A DNA stretch of 21,240 nucleotides from CAZESH01 sp964514665 (GCA_964514665.1 CAZESH010000042.1:1-21240), one strand, 5' to 3'. Positions 6,064 through 14,836 are shown, counted from the first letter of the stretch. The notes: generated by a model not told the origin, from the letters alone. Program-made: numbers and translations.

Positions 6064-7062
6064 ATGAACGAAATAACATATGACGTGAGCAAGCCGATTG
6101 ATTTTATCGCCGTCGGCCGCTTGGCGGTCGATTTGAACGCCAATGAAACGCAGCGCCCGATGGAAGAGACGATGACATTCACCAAGTATGTAGGGGGATC
6201 GCCTGCGAATATTGCCATTGGAATGTCGAGATTAGGTATGAAAACGGGGTTTATCGGCAAGGTCTCCGATGATCAGATGGGCCGATTTATCATCAGTTAT
6301 TTGCAGAAGAACGGGATCGATACATCCGGGGTGACGACCGATCATTCCGGAAGCGTGACGGGCCTTGCATTCACGGAAATCAAAAGTCCCACGGACTGCA
6401 GCATCCTGATGTACCGGGACAATGCGGCCGATTTAAAGCTGGAGCCGAAGGACGTTTCCGAATCTTATATCCGAAATGCCAAAGCGATGCTGATCTCCGG
6501 AACGGCATTGGCCTCGAGCCCTTCGCGTGAAGCGGTCTTTCTGGCGCTGGAATTTGCGAGGAAACACGGCACGGTCGTGCTGTTTGATCTGGACTACCGC
6601 CCTTACTCTTGGCGGTCCACCGATGAAACGGCTGTCTATTACAGTCTTGCTGCGGAAAAATGCGACGTGATCATCGGAACCCGGGAAGAATTTGACATGA
6701 TGGATAGCCTTACGGGAAAACAGCAGAACGATTTCATCACGGCGCAAAAATGGTTCGATCATCATGCCAAGCTTGTGGTGATCAAGCATGGCAAAGACGG
6801 ATCCATCACGTACACCAAGGCTGGCGAGTCCTATAAGGGAAAAGTGTTTCCCGCGCAAATCGTGAAAACATTCGGGGCCGGCGACGCTTATGCTTCTTCC
6901 TTCATTTATGGTGTGATGCAGGGCTGGGACATTGAACGCTGCATGGAATTGGGCGGCGCTTCCGCGGCTATCGTCATATCCAGCCATAGCTGCTCGGATG
7001 CCATGCCTTCATTGAACCAGATTTTGGCGTATATTAAACAATGCACGAACGGGGGGAGATAA
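6064..7062 (+). CDS. iolC: 5-dehydro-2-deoxygluconokinase
   Basis: A PfkB-family kinase of 332 residues that phosphorylates 5-dehydro-2-deoxy-D-gluconate (DKG) with ATP in the inositol lower pathway. Stretches characteristic of IolC are present: RPMEETMTFTKYVGGSPANI (31-50), TEIKSPTDCSILMYRD, SGTALASSPSREAV, FDLDYRPYSWRS (174-185) and SLAAEKCDVIIGTREEFDMM. The catalytic GAGD is at 271-274, with Asp274 as the base. I chose ATG 6064 because AGGGGAGGGGAAGA lies just before it; the frame is open upstream but overlaps the SDR gene. The IolC-specific motifs make DKG a strong substrate prediction and anchor the meaning of the whole block. The aldolase gene starts two bases after its stop. Confidence 0.9.
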   Translation: MNEITYDVSKPIDFIAVGRLAVDLNANETQRPMEETMTFTKYVGGSPANIAIGMSRLGMKTGFIGKVSDDQMGRFIISYLQKNGIDTSGVTTDHSGSVTGLAFTEIKSPTDCSILMYRDNAADLKLEPKDVSESYIRNAKAMLISGTALASSPSREAVFLALEFARKHGTVVLFDLDYRPYSWRSTDETAVYYSLAAEKCDVIIGTREEFDMMDSLTGKQQNDFITAQKWFDHHAKLVVIKHGKDGSITYTKAGESYKGKVFPAQIVKTFGAGDAYASSFIYGVMQGWDIERCMELGGASAAIVISSHSCSDAMPSLNQILAYIKQCTNGGR

Positions 7063-7064
7063 AA

Positions 7065-7904
7065 ATGCTGGTGAATCTTAATGAGATCACAAAACGCTTC
7101 GTTAATCTTCCCGGAGCTGTCGCAGCATTCAATGTGTTCGGCTATGAGGACGCCATATCAGTTGTGCAGGCGGCGGAACAATTGAATGAGCCGGTCATAC
7201 TGGCCACCAACAAAATTGCCCTGGAGCATATGCCGGTGGAGCTGCTCGGATCAATGCTTTGCAAGATTGCCGAGAAAGCTTCGGTTCCGGTTTGTGTGCA
7301 TTTGGATCACGGCAAAGATCTGCATACCGCAATCAAGGCCATTTTATCCGGTTATACCTCCGTGATGTATGACGGTTCCCAACTTTCGCTCGAAGATAAT
7401 ATCCGAACGACCAAGGAAATCGTCAAATTCGCACATGCCATCGGCATTCCCGTGGAGGCGGAAATCGGATCGGTGGGCTACAGCGATCCTTCCTTGAATA
7501 TGAAAGCATTCTATACCGAACCGGAAGAAGCCAAAATTTTTGCGGAAGAAACGGAAGTGGACGCATTGGCCGTGGCTGTTGGCAGCTTGCATCGGATGGA
7601 GCAACAGTCGGCAGTGATCCAGTTTGACAGGCTGGAGAAGATCCAAAGCAGGGTTCGGACGCCGCTGGTCATTCACGGCTCAACGGGAATAACCGATCGG
7701 GATTTGACCCGATTGGCTTCTTATAATGTAGTCAAAATCAACATCGGAACAGCGATACGGATGGCATTCGGTCAAGCACTGAGGGCAGAAATGAACCGCA
7801 GGCCGGAGGAATTCGACCGAATCAAATTGTTTCAGGCGCCAATGTTGAACGTGCAGGAAGAAGTCAAGCGAAAGATGCGGTTGCTTCATCCGCAGCGGAC
7901 ATAA
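7065..7904 (+). CDS. iolJ: Class II aldolase, IolJ-like (DKG-6-phosphate aldolase)
   Basis: The 279-residue class II (zinc) aldolase has an HLDHG motif (His79, catalytic Asp81, zinc His82), EAEIG (131-135), and the zinc histidines His176 (GSLH) and His204 (VIHG). Directly behind iolC, it should split 6-phospho-5-dehydro-2-deoxygluconate into DHAP and malonate semialdehyde. The ribosome binding site GGGGGGAGA overlaps the end of iolC. Two loops depart from the usual form: the zinc histidine is followed by Arg (GSLHRM instead of GS.HG), and the phosphate loop reads GSTG instead of GGSG, with NIGTA in place of NVNTE. The assignment therefore rests on context as much as on motifs, and the aldol substrate may differ. 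Confidence 0.78.
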   Translation: MLVNLNEITKRFVNLPGAVAAFNVFGYEDAISVVQAAEQLNEPVILATNKIALEHMPVELLGSMLCKIAEKASVPVCVHLDHGKDLHTAIKAILSGYTSVMYDGSQLSLEDNIRTTKEIVKFAHAIGIPVEAEIGSVGYSDPSLNMKAFYTEPEEAKIFAEETEVDALAVAVGSLHRMEQQSAVIQFDRLEKIQSRVRTPLVIHGSTGITDRDLTRLASYNVVKINIGTAIRMAFGQALRAEMNRRPEEFDRIKLFQAPMLNVQEEVKRKMRLLHPQRT

Positions 7905-7936
7905 GAATAACTTTTAATTGGAAAGGAAGATGCACC

Positions 7937-9391
7937 ATGGCGAACGGACAGCAAAAACTGAACAACTATATCGGTGGACAATGGGTACAATCCGCAGCGA
8001 CAAAGTACGATGCGGTGCCGAATCCGGCCACCGGAGAAATATTGGCCCATGTGCCGATATCGACCAGAGCGGATTTGGATCTCGCGGTGAATACGGCAAA
8101 GGAAGCTTTCAAGGAATGGAGCCGGGTCCCCGTCCCGAAACGGGCCCGCATTTTGTTCAAATATCAGCAGCTGCTGGTCGATCACTGGGACGAACTGGCC
8201 CGATTGATCACCTTGGAGAATGGAAAAAACTACAGCGAGTCTTCCGGCGAGGTTCAAAGGGGTATTGAAAACGTGGAATTCGCCTGCGGCGCGCCGACTC
8301 TGATGATGGGGAGGCAGCTTGCGGATATCGCCAGCGGTTTGGAATCCGGTATGTACCGTTATCCTGTGGGCGTTGTAGGCGGTATTACGCCGTTTAATTT
8401 TCCGATGATGGTTCCCTGCTGGATGTTTCCTATGGCTATTGCATTAGGGAACACCTTCGTGCTGAAGCCGTCGGAAAGAACGCCGCTTCTGGCCAATCGT
8501 TTGGCAGAGCTGTTCACGGAAGCCGGTCTCCCGGGCGGTGTGTTCAATATCGTTCACGGCGCCCGCGAGGTGGTCAACGGACTGCTTGAAAATCCCGACG
8601 TTCAGGCGATCTCTTTTGTTGGTTCCCAGCCGGTGGCTGAATATATTTACCGGACGGGTACGGCTAACGGCAAGCGGGTTCAAGCGTTGGCGGGAGCGAA
8701 AAATCATTCCATCGTTATGCCGGATGCGGATTTGGACAATGCGGTGAAGCAGATTATAACAGCAGCATACGGTTCTGCGGGGGAACGGTGCATGGCGGCC
8801 TCCGTCGTGGTTGCCGTGGGAGGTATCGGCGACGAACTGGCGGAGCGCTTGTCTAAAGCCGCTGATGAGCTGAGAATGGGCAGCGGTTTGGACGAAGGGG
8901 TATTTCTCGGTCCGGTGATCCGCGATTCGCACAAGCAGAAAACAGTGGAATATATTGCGGGCGGCGAAGCGCAAGGCGCCACACTGGTTCGCGACGGACG
9001 CAAGGATGAAGCAGCGGGAGGAGATGGATATTTCCTCGGTCCAACGCTGTTCGATCACGTAACCATAGAGATGAAAATTTGGCAGGATGAAATATTTGCC
9101 CCCGTGCTGTCGGTTGCAAGAGTCCGTTCGCTGGACGAGGCGATCGAACTCACCAATCAATCGAAATTTGCTAACGGGGCCTGCATCTATACGAAGGACG
9201 GCGGCAATGTCCGCACATTCCGTGAAAGGATTGACGCGGGGATGCTTGGTGTCAACATCGGCGTTCCCGCACCGATGGCATTCTTCCCGTTCTCGGGATG
9301 GAAAAATTCCTTTTACGGAGACCTGCATGCCAACGGGATGGACGGAGTGGAGTTTTATACAAGGAAAAAGATGATCACCACCCGATGGTAA
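7937..9391 (+). CDS. iolA: Malonate-/methylmalonate-semialdehyde dehydrogenase (CoA-acylating)
   Basis: The 484-residue aldehyde dehydrogenase is of the CoA-acylating MMSDH type. Oxyanion Asn154 (TPFNFP), cofactor Lys177 (LKPSE), and the nucleophile Cys285 in GERCMA are present. The usual general-base glutamate motif (ELGGK) is replaced by LAGAKNH, the mark of the CoA-dependent subgroup. Arg108 and Arg284 correspond to the two arginines reported to bind the carboxylate in Bacillus IolA. It converts malonate semialdehyde, CoA and NAD+ to acetyl-CoA, CO2 and NADH, the last step after IolJ. GGAAAGGAAG lies before the ATG. It is the final gene of the block, followed after 11 bases by a strong hairpin. 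Confidence 0.9.
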   Translation: MANGQQKLNNYIGGQWVQSAATKYDAVPNPATGEILAHVPISTRADLDLAVNTAKEAFKEWSRVPVPKRARILFKYQQLLVDHWDELARLITLENGKNYSESSGEVQRGIENVEFACGAPTLMMGRQLADIASGLESGMYRYPVGVVGGITPFNFPMMVPCWMFPMAIALGNTFVLKPSERTPLLANRLAELFTEAGLPGGVFNIVHGAREVVNGLLENPDVQAISFVGSQPVAEYIYRTGTANGKRVQALAGAKNHSIVMPDADLDNAVKQIITAAYGSAGERCMAASVVVAVGGIGDELAERLSKAADELRMGSGLDEGVFLGPVIRDSHKQKTVEYIAGGEAQGATLVRDGRKDEAAGGDGYFLGPTLFDHVTIEMKIWQDEIFAPVLSVARVRSLDEAIELTNQSKFANGACIYTKDGGNVRTFRERIDAGMLGVNIGVPAPMAFFPFSGWKNSFYGDLHANGMDGVEFYTRKKMITTRW

Positions 9392-9402
9392 AATGATGAA
9401 AA

Positions 9403-9441
9403 AAATCCAACCTATCCGCTGCGACGGATCAGGTTGGATTT
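9403..9441. terminator. Bidirectional terminator between convergent iolA and dehydrogenase genes
   Basis: AAATCCAACCT plus ATCCG pairs with CGGAT plus AGGTTGGATTT around a 6-base loop with one bulged C. A runs on the left and T-rich sequence on the right let it serve both strands. It separates two converging operons of the locus. Confidence 0.85.
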
Positions 9442-9477
9442 AATTTGCTTTGGCAATTGTTGAACTCGCGCCGGTTG

Positions 9478-10491
9478 TTAATTTAACTTCGCGATGATTT
9501 TCAGGAAATCATTCGGATGGTTCGTAATGAGTTGGAAATAATTCGGCAGCTCGTCAAAATCGATGACATGGGTGATAATCGGATCGACTTTGACTTTCCC
9601 GCCGGTGATCAGCTCAATCGCAAGGGGAAATTCCCGGGCGCTGTTTCTTGAACCGCGAATGTCGAGTTCCTTGCGGGTAATCATGAAGGTCGGCAGCGTG
9701 ACTTCCCGTTTGGAATACCCGATCAGAGAAATCCGCCCGGCAAATGCGACCAGATCGATCGCGCCGCGGACAGCCGCCGGGGATCCGGATGCTTCGATCA
9801 ACGCTTCGGCCATGCGGCCGCCGGTAAGCTTGCGAACGGCTTCCACGGGATCTTGTTCATTCGGGTTGATCGTGTGTTCGATGCCCAGCCGATGCGCCAA
9901 TTGCAGGCGTTTTTCCAGCATGTCGACAAGGATGGGGACAGCGCCTGCCTGCAGTACAACCTGAGCGGCCAATAAACCGATCGTTCCAGCTCCGGTAATG
10001 ACCACATGTTCGCCTGGCGTTGGATCGATCCGGTGCACGCCGTGAAGCGAAATGGTCAGCGGTTCGACCATGGCCAGATGCTCCCAAGGCACAGGATCGG
10101 GGGTTTTATGGATCAGGTGCAGATCATGGGCGATATATTCCGTCATTCCGCCGTCCACATGGACGCCAAGCACCTTTAAGTTTTCACAGCAGTTGGTTTT
10201 TCCGATACTGCAGGGGTAGCAGGCTCCGCAGTACATGTAAGGCTCGATGACAACCCGGTCCCCGGCTTGAATTCCCCTGTCGTTGTCAGGGACGCTTACG
10301 ATTTCCCCGGCGAGTTCATGACCTAAAATTCGCGGATAGCTAATCATCGGGAAATCGCCTTTATAAGCCGAAGTATCGGTTCCGCAAATGCCAATGCTTT
10401 TGATTTGCACAATCGCTTTGCCTTCCGGGTCATTGCGAGGCATATCAATGAATCTCATCTCGTGTTCATTTTGCAAAATCAACGTTTTCAT
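9478..10491 (-). CDS. Zinc-dependent alcohol/polyol dehydrogenase (MDR family)
   Basis: The 337-residue medium-chain dehydrogenase has catalytic zinc ligands Cys36 (GICGTD), His58 and Glu59 (LGHE), with Glu143 in the typical MVEPL. Structural zinc cysteines are Cys88, Cys91, Cys94 and Cys102. The Rossmann motif GAGTIG is at 167-172, and the acidic residue in ILVDMLEKR indicates NAD+. The pattern resembles sorbitol, threonine and galactitol-phosphate dehydrogenases. It is the last gene of the leftward operon, 26 bases after the cyclase-family gene, with GGAGGGGAGG before the ATG. It probably oxidises a secondary hydroxyl of the transported polyol or sugar. The substrate is not readable. Confidence 0.87.
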   Translation of the reverse strand: MKTLILQNEHEMRFIDMPRNDPEGKAIVQIKSIGICGTDTSAYKGDFPMISYPRILGHELAGEIVSVPDNDRGIQAGDRVVIEPYMYCGACYPCSIGKTNCCENLKVLGVHVDGGMTEYIAHDLHLIHKTPDPVPWEHLAMVEPLTISLHGVHRIDPTPGEHVVITGAGTIGLLAAQVVLQAGAVPILVDMLEKRLQLAHRLGIEHTINPNEQDPVEAVRKLTGGRMAEALIEASGSPAAVRGAIDLVAFAGRISLIGYSKREVTLPTFMITRKELDIRGSRNSAREFPLAIELITGGKVKVDPIITHVIDFDELPNYFQLITNHPNDFLKIIAKLN

Positions 10492-10517
10492 AGGGGCCTC
10501 CCCTCCAATTTTGGCAG

Positions 10518-11255
10518 CTAAGGAATCAACGCAATGGCGCGAATCGGCGATCCGGACCCTTTATGAATTTTAAGCGGAGAAGCGATAAAATAGCATTTTG
10601 GAGGAAGGGTTTGCAGATTTTTCAGGCATTCGACCAAATAAATTTCTTTTCTCAGCACCCGCTCATGGACGTAACAATGATCCGAATTTCCATCTTTCAC
10701 CGGCGTTCCTACTGCTACGGTATCCGCACCGAGCACTTTGATTTTTTTTTCCAGAAAAAATTCGGCAGCGTCTTCCGACAAGCCGGGTTGATTGTACGCA
10801 TAATACTTCCATTCGAAGGTCGTGGTCCAATATTTTTCCAGCCAGCCGAAATTCAGCAGCACGATATCGCCTTTTTCGATTTCAACACCGCTTTGTTCCA
10901 ATGCGCTTTGAATGTCCGATTTGGTTGCCCTTTCACCGGGCTGCCAATCCCTGTCGGACATGTCGATGACCGTGCATTTACCGAGCAATGCGTCCGGTGG
11001 GATATGCTCTACCGTATAGTCCGGCATATCCGCATGAATATGATAGGGGGCATCCACGTGGGTGCCGCAGTGTTCTGCGAGAAAGATCGATTGGCAGTAA
11101 TAGCCGTCATGCTCGTGGGTCACCGTGGGATTGATGACCAGATGGGGATGGGTCGGCCATTTGGGAATGTTGTTTTCAAGCAGCGGCGTCAAATCCACCA
11201 CCTTCGAATTGCTGATCAGGCTGGACAATAGATTCAAATTGTTAGCTTGAGACAT
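10518..11255 (-). CDS. Cyclase-family metal-dependent hydrolase (kynurenine-formamidase-like), 245 aa
   Basis: The protein belongs to the family that includes kynurenine formamidase and isatin hydrolase. It shows the metal site HxGTHxDxPxH at His62, His66, Asp68 and His72 (HCGTHVDAPYH), a VVDLTPLLENNIP start typical of the family, an ADTVAVGTPV loop, and the C-terminal LKIHKGSGSPIRAIAL. Members open cyclic amides, formamides or related rings with Mn2+ or Zn2+. Here the neighbours are sugar transport and polyol oxidation genes, so a lactone, cyclic ketone or ester substrate is more likely than an indole derivative. AAGGAGG precedes the ATG. A second, more distant family member (16361-17266) opens the same operon. 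Confidence 0.82.
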   Translation of the reverse strand: MSQANNLNLLSSLISNSKVVDLTPLLENNIPKWPTHPHLVINPTVTHEHDGYYCQSIFLAEHCGTHVDAPYHIHADMPDYTVEHIPPDALLGKCTVIDMSDRDWQPGERATKSDIQSALEQSGVEIEKGDIVLLNFGWLEKYWTTTFEWKYYAYNQPGLSEDAAEFFLEKKIKVLGADTVAVGTPVKDGNSDHCYVHERVLRKEIYLVECLKNLQTLPPKCYFIASPLKIHKGSGSPIRAIALIP

Positions 11256-11293
11256 GCTTTAAACCTCCTTAATAAGGTAAAAGTAGATGGGGA

Positions 11294-12328
11294 TTATTGC
11301 CGAAGTTTCGGTTCTCTGGAATAGAACAGCAGGATCAACAACAAGATCAGTCCTTGAATCAACACCCTTACGCCCGGGGGCATGCCGACAGCAATCAGTA
11401 CGCTCGTGAGCAGAACCAGCACAACCGAGCCCAAAGCGGAGCCGAGATAAGTTCCCCAGCCTCCGGCGAGGGAGGTTCCGCCAATCACGACAGCGGCAAT
11501 AGACAGCAGCGAATAATCTTTTCCCATTTCCAGCTGCGCCACACCGACATAGCCCAAAAGGATCAAACCGCCCAACGTACCGGCCACGCCGGCAATCACG
11601 TAGGTCAGGATGACGGTTTTGTTGACGTTAATGCCGGCCAATATCGCTGATTTGCGATTGCTTCCTACCAAATACAACGTTTTTCCGTAGCGGGTTTTTC
11701 TCAACAGCATTTCCATGAAGAGAATAAGGATAATGCCCAGTATGAGAATCCAGCGGATCGGACCCAAATGGCCAATGCCGAGTTGTATCAACAATTCCGG
11801 AGCCCCCCCAGTAGGAAGCCCCTTGGTAAAAGCTAGTGCAAAGCCATTGACGACTGAAGCCATGCCAAGCGTCATGACCAGAGGAGGAATATCGATGAAT
11901 TGGATGGCAAGCCCATTGATCAATCCGATGATAATCCCAAGGATGGTCAGCATGCCGACCGCATACCACAAGCCTTCGTTCGTTCCCTGAGTGAATACGG
12001 CACCAAGCAGCGCCCCCATCGACATGACCGCACCAATCGAGATATCGATGCCCTCTTTGCCGGAAATGACGATCAGCGTTTGGGCAATCGCCGCCATGGC
12101 AAGAACGGTGGCGATGGAGAGAATATTCCCGATGTTATCCAGTGAGGCGAATCCTGGGCTTAATATTTGTCCCAGAATCAAGAGAATCACGCTGGCCGAT
12201 ATGGAGGGGATATAAACGCCGATTTTTTTTCTTAGCCTGTTTCCCAGAGCAGTATTTATTATGTTTTTGGAGTTTGACCGGGTATTTTCATTTCGCATCG
12301 CGACCATACTATCCTTTTCTTTGCTCAT
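11294..12328 (-). CDS. Ribose-type ABC transporter permease (second permease)
   Basis: The 344-residue RbsC-like permease has a hydrophilic N-terminal tail of about 35 residues followed by eight or more membrane helices. The family signatures GKEGIDISIGAVMSMGALLG, ITYVIAGVAG-like LTYVIAGVAG and AAVVIGGTSLAGGWGTYLGS are present. GGAGGA before the ATG supports the start. It lies 20 bases after the first permease gene, so the transporter is probably built from two different permease subunits around one double-domain ATPase. The ligand is unknown; the genetic context suggests a polyol or sugar feeding into 5-dehydro-2-deoxygluconate. Confidence 0.88.
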   Translation of the reverse strand: MSKEKDSMVAMRNENTRSNSKNIINTALGNRLRKKIGVYIPSISASVILLILGQILSPGFASLDNIGNILSIATVLAMAAIAQTLIVISGKEGIDISIGAVMSMGALLGAVFTQGTNEGLWYAVGMLTILGIIIGLINGLAIQFIDIPPLVMTLGMASVVNGFALAFTKGLPTGGAPELLIQLGIGHLGPIRWILILGIILILFMEMLLRKTRYGKTLYLVGSNRKSAILAGINVNKTVILTYVIAGVAGTLGGLILLGYVGVAQLEMGKDYSLLSIAAVVIGGTSLAGGWGTYLGSALGSVVLVLLTSVLIAVGMPPGVRVLIQGLILLLILLFYSREPKLRQ

Positions 12329-12348
12329 GTTGGTTCCTCCGTTTCAGA

Positions 12349-13317
12349 TTAAGTCGACAGTTTGGACAAAAACTTCTTTTTGCGTTTTTTCATCAGGGAA
12401 GCCCCGATAATGCCGAGCAGAACAATCACGCCGGAAGTCAGGTCCTGGTAAAATGAGGGGATTTGAATGGCGAAAACCAAAGAAAACGCCAACCCCAAAA
12501 AGACGGACCCGAAAATTGCACCGAAGGTGTCGCCGCTTCCGCCCATCAGGGAAACTCCCCCGATTACGCTCGCCGCCACGGCATATAGTGTATAGGTGTT
12601 GCCCAACAGCGGATCTCCTGCGCCGGTATTGCCCGTCAGAGCGATGGCGGCAATAGCGGATATCAGTCCGGAGGATACATAGGTGAAAAACTGAATGCGG
12701 GATACCGGGACGCCGGAAACGTAGGTTTTCTGTATGTCGCGTCCCATGGCATACAACTGCAGTCCGAGAGGGGTAAATTCCCACAGCATCCAGATTAAAA
12801 TCGAAAGCATGATCAGTATCAAGGGAGCGGGAATAAATCCGAGAAGTATCGACTGATACCACATAATAAATTCCATCGGAACAGAGCCATTGGGATAAGG
12901 CATGATCCAAAGAGCCGTGCCTGCGGCCACGGAACTGGTGGCCAGTGTGGCAAGCAGCGGCGTCACCCGCATATAGCCGATGACGAAGCCGTTGAGCATG
13001 CCAATGGCAGCACCGGCCAATACGCCGACGAGGATGGCGGAAGAGAAGCTCCATCCCATGCCGGAGAGCGTCACGACAATGACATTCACCAGCGATATGA
13101 TCCCGCCCACCGAAAGGTCAATGCCTCTGCCGAGCAAAACGACGGTTTGGGCCATGGCTACAATAATCAACGGAGCATAAGAAGTCAGGAAGCTGGATGC
13201 GTAAGACAGGCTGAAAAAGTTGGGTATCAGAAAAGAATCGAGAATGGCCAAAAGGATAATTAACGCCAGTGATGGAAACGAGGTCCAGCTCAACAGTTTG
13301 GTTGTCCATTGATTCAT
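12349..13317 (-). CDS. Ribose-type ABC transporter permease (first permease)
   Basis: The 322-residue RbsC-like membrane protein has GRGIDLSVGGIISLVNV, the typical RbsC loop after helix two, and SVIGGVSLMGGSGDTFGAIF near the C-terminus. It has eight or more hydrophobic segments and a lysine-rich cytoplasmic end (MKKRKKKFLSKL). Its ATG overlaps the ATPase stop codon in an ATGA arrangement (13314-13317), which indicates translational coupling with the ATPase. Sequence differences from the second permease show this is not a recent duplication. Confidence 0.88.
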   Translation of the reverse strand: MNQWTTKLLSWTSFPSLALIILLAILDSFLIPNFFSLSYASSFLTSYAPLIIVAMAQTVVLLGRGIDLSVGGIISLVNVIVVTLSGMGWSFSSAILVGVLAGAAIGMLNGFVIGYMRVTPLLATLATSSVAAGTALWIMPYPNGSVPMEFIMWYQSILLGFIPAPLILIMLSILIWMLWEFTPLGLQLYAMGRDIQKTYVSGVPVSRIQFFTYVSSGLISAIAAIALTGNTGAGDPLLGNTYTLYAVAASVIGGVSLMGGSGDTFGAIFGSVFLGLAFSLVFAIQIPSFYQDLTSGVIVLLGIIGASLMKKRKKKFLSKLST

Positions 13318-14174
13318 TTGCTCTCAATCCCTTCTCTGGGCAATGAAGCCGAAATGATGTTGTGTACGGTAATGTCATCGCCTTTTAAGGTGCTTACAAA
13401 TCTTCCGTTGTACATGACCATGACTCTTGAATTTTTAAGCGGTTTTGTTAAATTGACCAGTTCTTCGTCATCGCTGGACACCATGAGGACAGTGGAACCG
13501 GTGCTGGCCAACTCGCTGAAGATCGCATGCACGTCTCTGCGAGCCTGCACGTCGATGCCTTTGGTCGGGTCATCGGCCAGAAGCACCTTCGGTTTGGCAC
13601 CCGTCCAGCGGGCAATGACCACTTTTTGCTGATTGCCTCCGCTGAGCGTTCGGATCGACTGGGAAACGGAATCAAATTTCACGCCGTAATCCTCCAATAG
13701 TTTGCTTTGGTTCAAACCTTTGCGTTTCAATGCGCTTTGATTAACCGCTTCCAGATTCTCCGATATCGAACGCACGGCGAAAGTGCCTTCGCGTTCACGG
13801 TCGCCTGATAAGAACGCGAGCCCTTCCTTGACCGATTTTTGAATGGAGTTGATATGCAGGCTCTTATCCTCCAGAACGATATTTACCGGGCCCATTAATC
13901 CGAAGAGAGTCCTCACAAAGTCCGATTGGCCTTGTCCCTGCAATCCTGCTATGCCGATGATTTCGCCATGCTTTACATCGATGCTGACTTTGCTGCCGAA
14001 TTGCTGAAGCGGCATGTCTTTCACAGATAAGAGAACTTTGTTTGTTTGGTCGGCCGATTGCTCTTCAAATACCCTTGCGCCAGGTTTTTCCTTGCTCCCG
14101 GTAAGCATTTCAACCAGCATATCTTCATTGACATCGGAAATGCTGTGTGTTCCGATGACTTGACCGTTTCGCAT
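13314..14174 (-). CDS. Ribose-type ABC transporter ATPase, C-terminal half (second nucleotide-binding domain)
   Basis: The 286 residues after the frameshift hold the second ATPase domain of an RbsA/MglA-type protein. The Walker A position is degenerate (GLQGQGQSD at 77-85 instead of GxxxxGKS), which is usual for this domain. The signature LSGGNQQK (177-184) is intact, and Walker B reads LLADDPTKGID (198-208), with Asp where the catalytic Glu normally sits. The family sequence continues upstream of the nominal ATG as YCDSVTVMRNGQVIGT in the same frame, so this is not an independent gene start. It is joined to the N-terminal half by restoring one base near 14191-14193. If the shift is real, the transporter ATPase would be inactive or made as two chains. 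Confidence 0.8.
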   Translation of the reverse strand: MRNGQVIGTHSISDVNEDMLVEMLTGSKEKPGARVFEEQSADQTNKVLLSVKDMPLQQFGSKVSIDVKHGEIIGIAGLQGQGQSDFVRTLFGLMGPVNIVLEDKSLHINSIQKSVKEGLAFLSGDREREGTFAVRSISENLEAVNQSALKRKGLNQSKLLEDYGVKFDSVSQSIRTLSGGNQQKVVIARWTGAKPKVLLADDPTKGIDVQARRDVHAIFSELASTGSTVLMVSSDDEELVNLTKPLKNSRVMVMYNGRFVSTLKGDDITVHNIISASLPREGIESK

Positions 14175-14179
14175 GACGG

Positions 14180-14809
14180 TTACCGAATCGCATAAAGAGA
14201 AATCTCCGACATTCGGTGAGAGATGAATAAAATGCCGGTTCCTTGACGGCTTAATTGTTTGATGATTTGTTTGAAGGTCTCCACTTCCTCCCGGAAAAGA
14301 GCGGAGGTAATTTCGTCAATCACCAAGAGCTTTGGTTCCTGTAAAAGTGATTTGGCGAATTCGACCATGAATTTTTTGTTTTCCGGCAAATCCTCCACCA
14401 AGGTGCCCAATTCATCCTCAAGACCGATTGTTTCCAGAATGTCGAGCGCCTGCTGCTTGATTTTTTTTCTATCAATAAACAGACTTCCTGCGCGTAGTAT
14501 GGAAGGAAGTGTCAAATTTTCTTCTACGGTCAAGTTTGTCAACAGACTCAGTTCTTGAGATGTAATAATGATTTTTTGTTTTTTCGCTTGAGCGGGGGAA
14601 TGGACCAGATATTGATTTCCCTGAAAATAAATGTCTCCGGAATCGGGAAAGACGGCGCCTCCGATAATTTTGGCTAAAGTGCTTTTTCCAGAACCGTTTC
14701 CGCCCAGAATGGCCCTGATTTCGCCTTTGTTCAGTGTGAACGAGGCTTCCTGGATAGCAATGACGGAGCCATATCTTTTTGCGATATTTCTGCATTCGAA
14801 GAACGGCAT
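14180..14809 (-). CDS. Ribose-type ABC transporter ATPase, N-terminal half (first nucleotide-binding domain)
   Basis: 209 residues with Walker A GGNGSGKST (36-44), a Q-loop glutamine at 85 (ITSQELSLL), Walker B LLVIDE (161-166) and H-loop His198 (FISHRMSE). Where the LSGGQ-like signature should be it reads LPENKKFMVEFAKSL (141-155), so the signature motif is eroded. The frame ends SEISLYAIR and stops exactly where RbsA-type proteins continue with a CD.VTV.R.G segment, and that segment is found in the next frame. AGGAGGAAAA precedes the ATG. Together the two halves give about 500 residues, the normal length of an RbsA protein. Confidence 0.82.
   Translation of the reverse strand: MPFFECRNIAKRYGSVIAIQEASFTLNKGEIRAILGGNGSGKSTLAKIIGGAVFPDSGDIYFQGNQYLVHSPAQAKKQKIIITSQELSLLTNLTVEENLTLPSILRAGSLFIDRKKIKQQALDILETIGLEDELGTLVEDLPENKKFMVEFAKSLLQEPKLLVIDEITSALFREEVETFKQIIKQLSRQGTGILFISHRMSEISLYAIR
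14187..14194 (-). other. One-base frameshift site in the ABC ATPase gene
   Basis: On the minus strand the gene reads TCT CTT TAT GCG ATT CGG TAA. Inserting one T (TAT TGC GAT TCG GTA) gives SLYCDSVTV and rejoins the downstream frame. There is no slippery heptamer, so programmed frameshifting is unlikely. It is a natural deletion or a sequence error. Confidence 0.75.
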
Positions 14810-14836
14810 AATTTTCCTCCTGTGGGAAATTACTTA

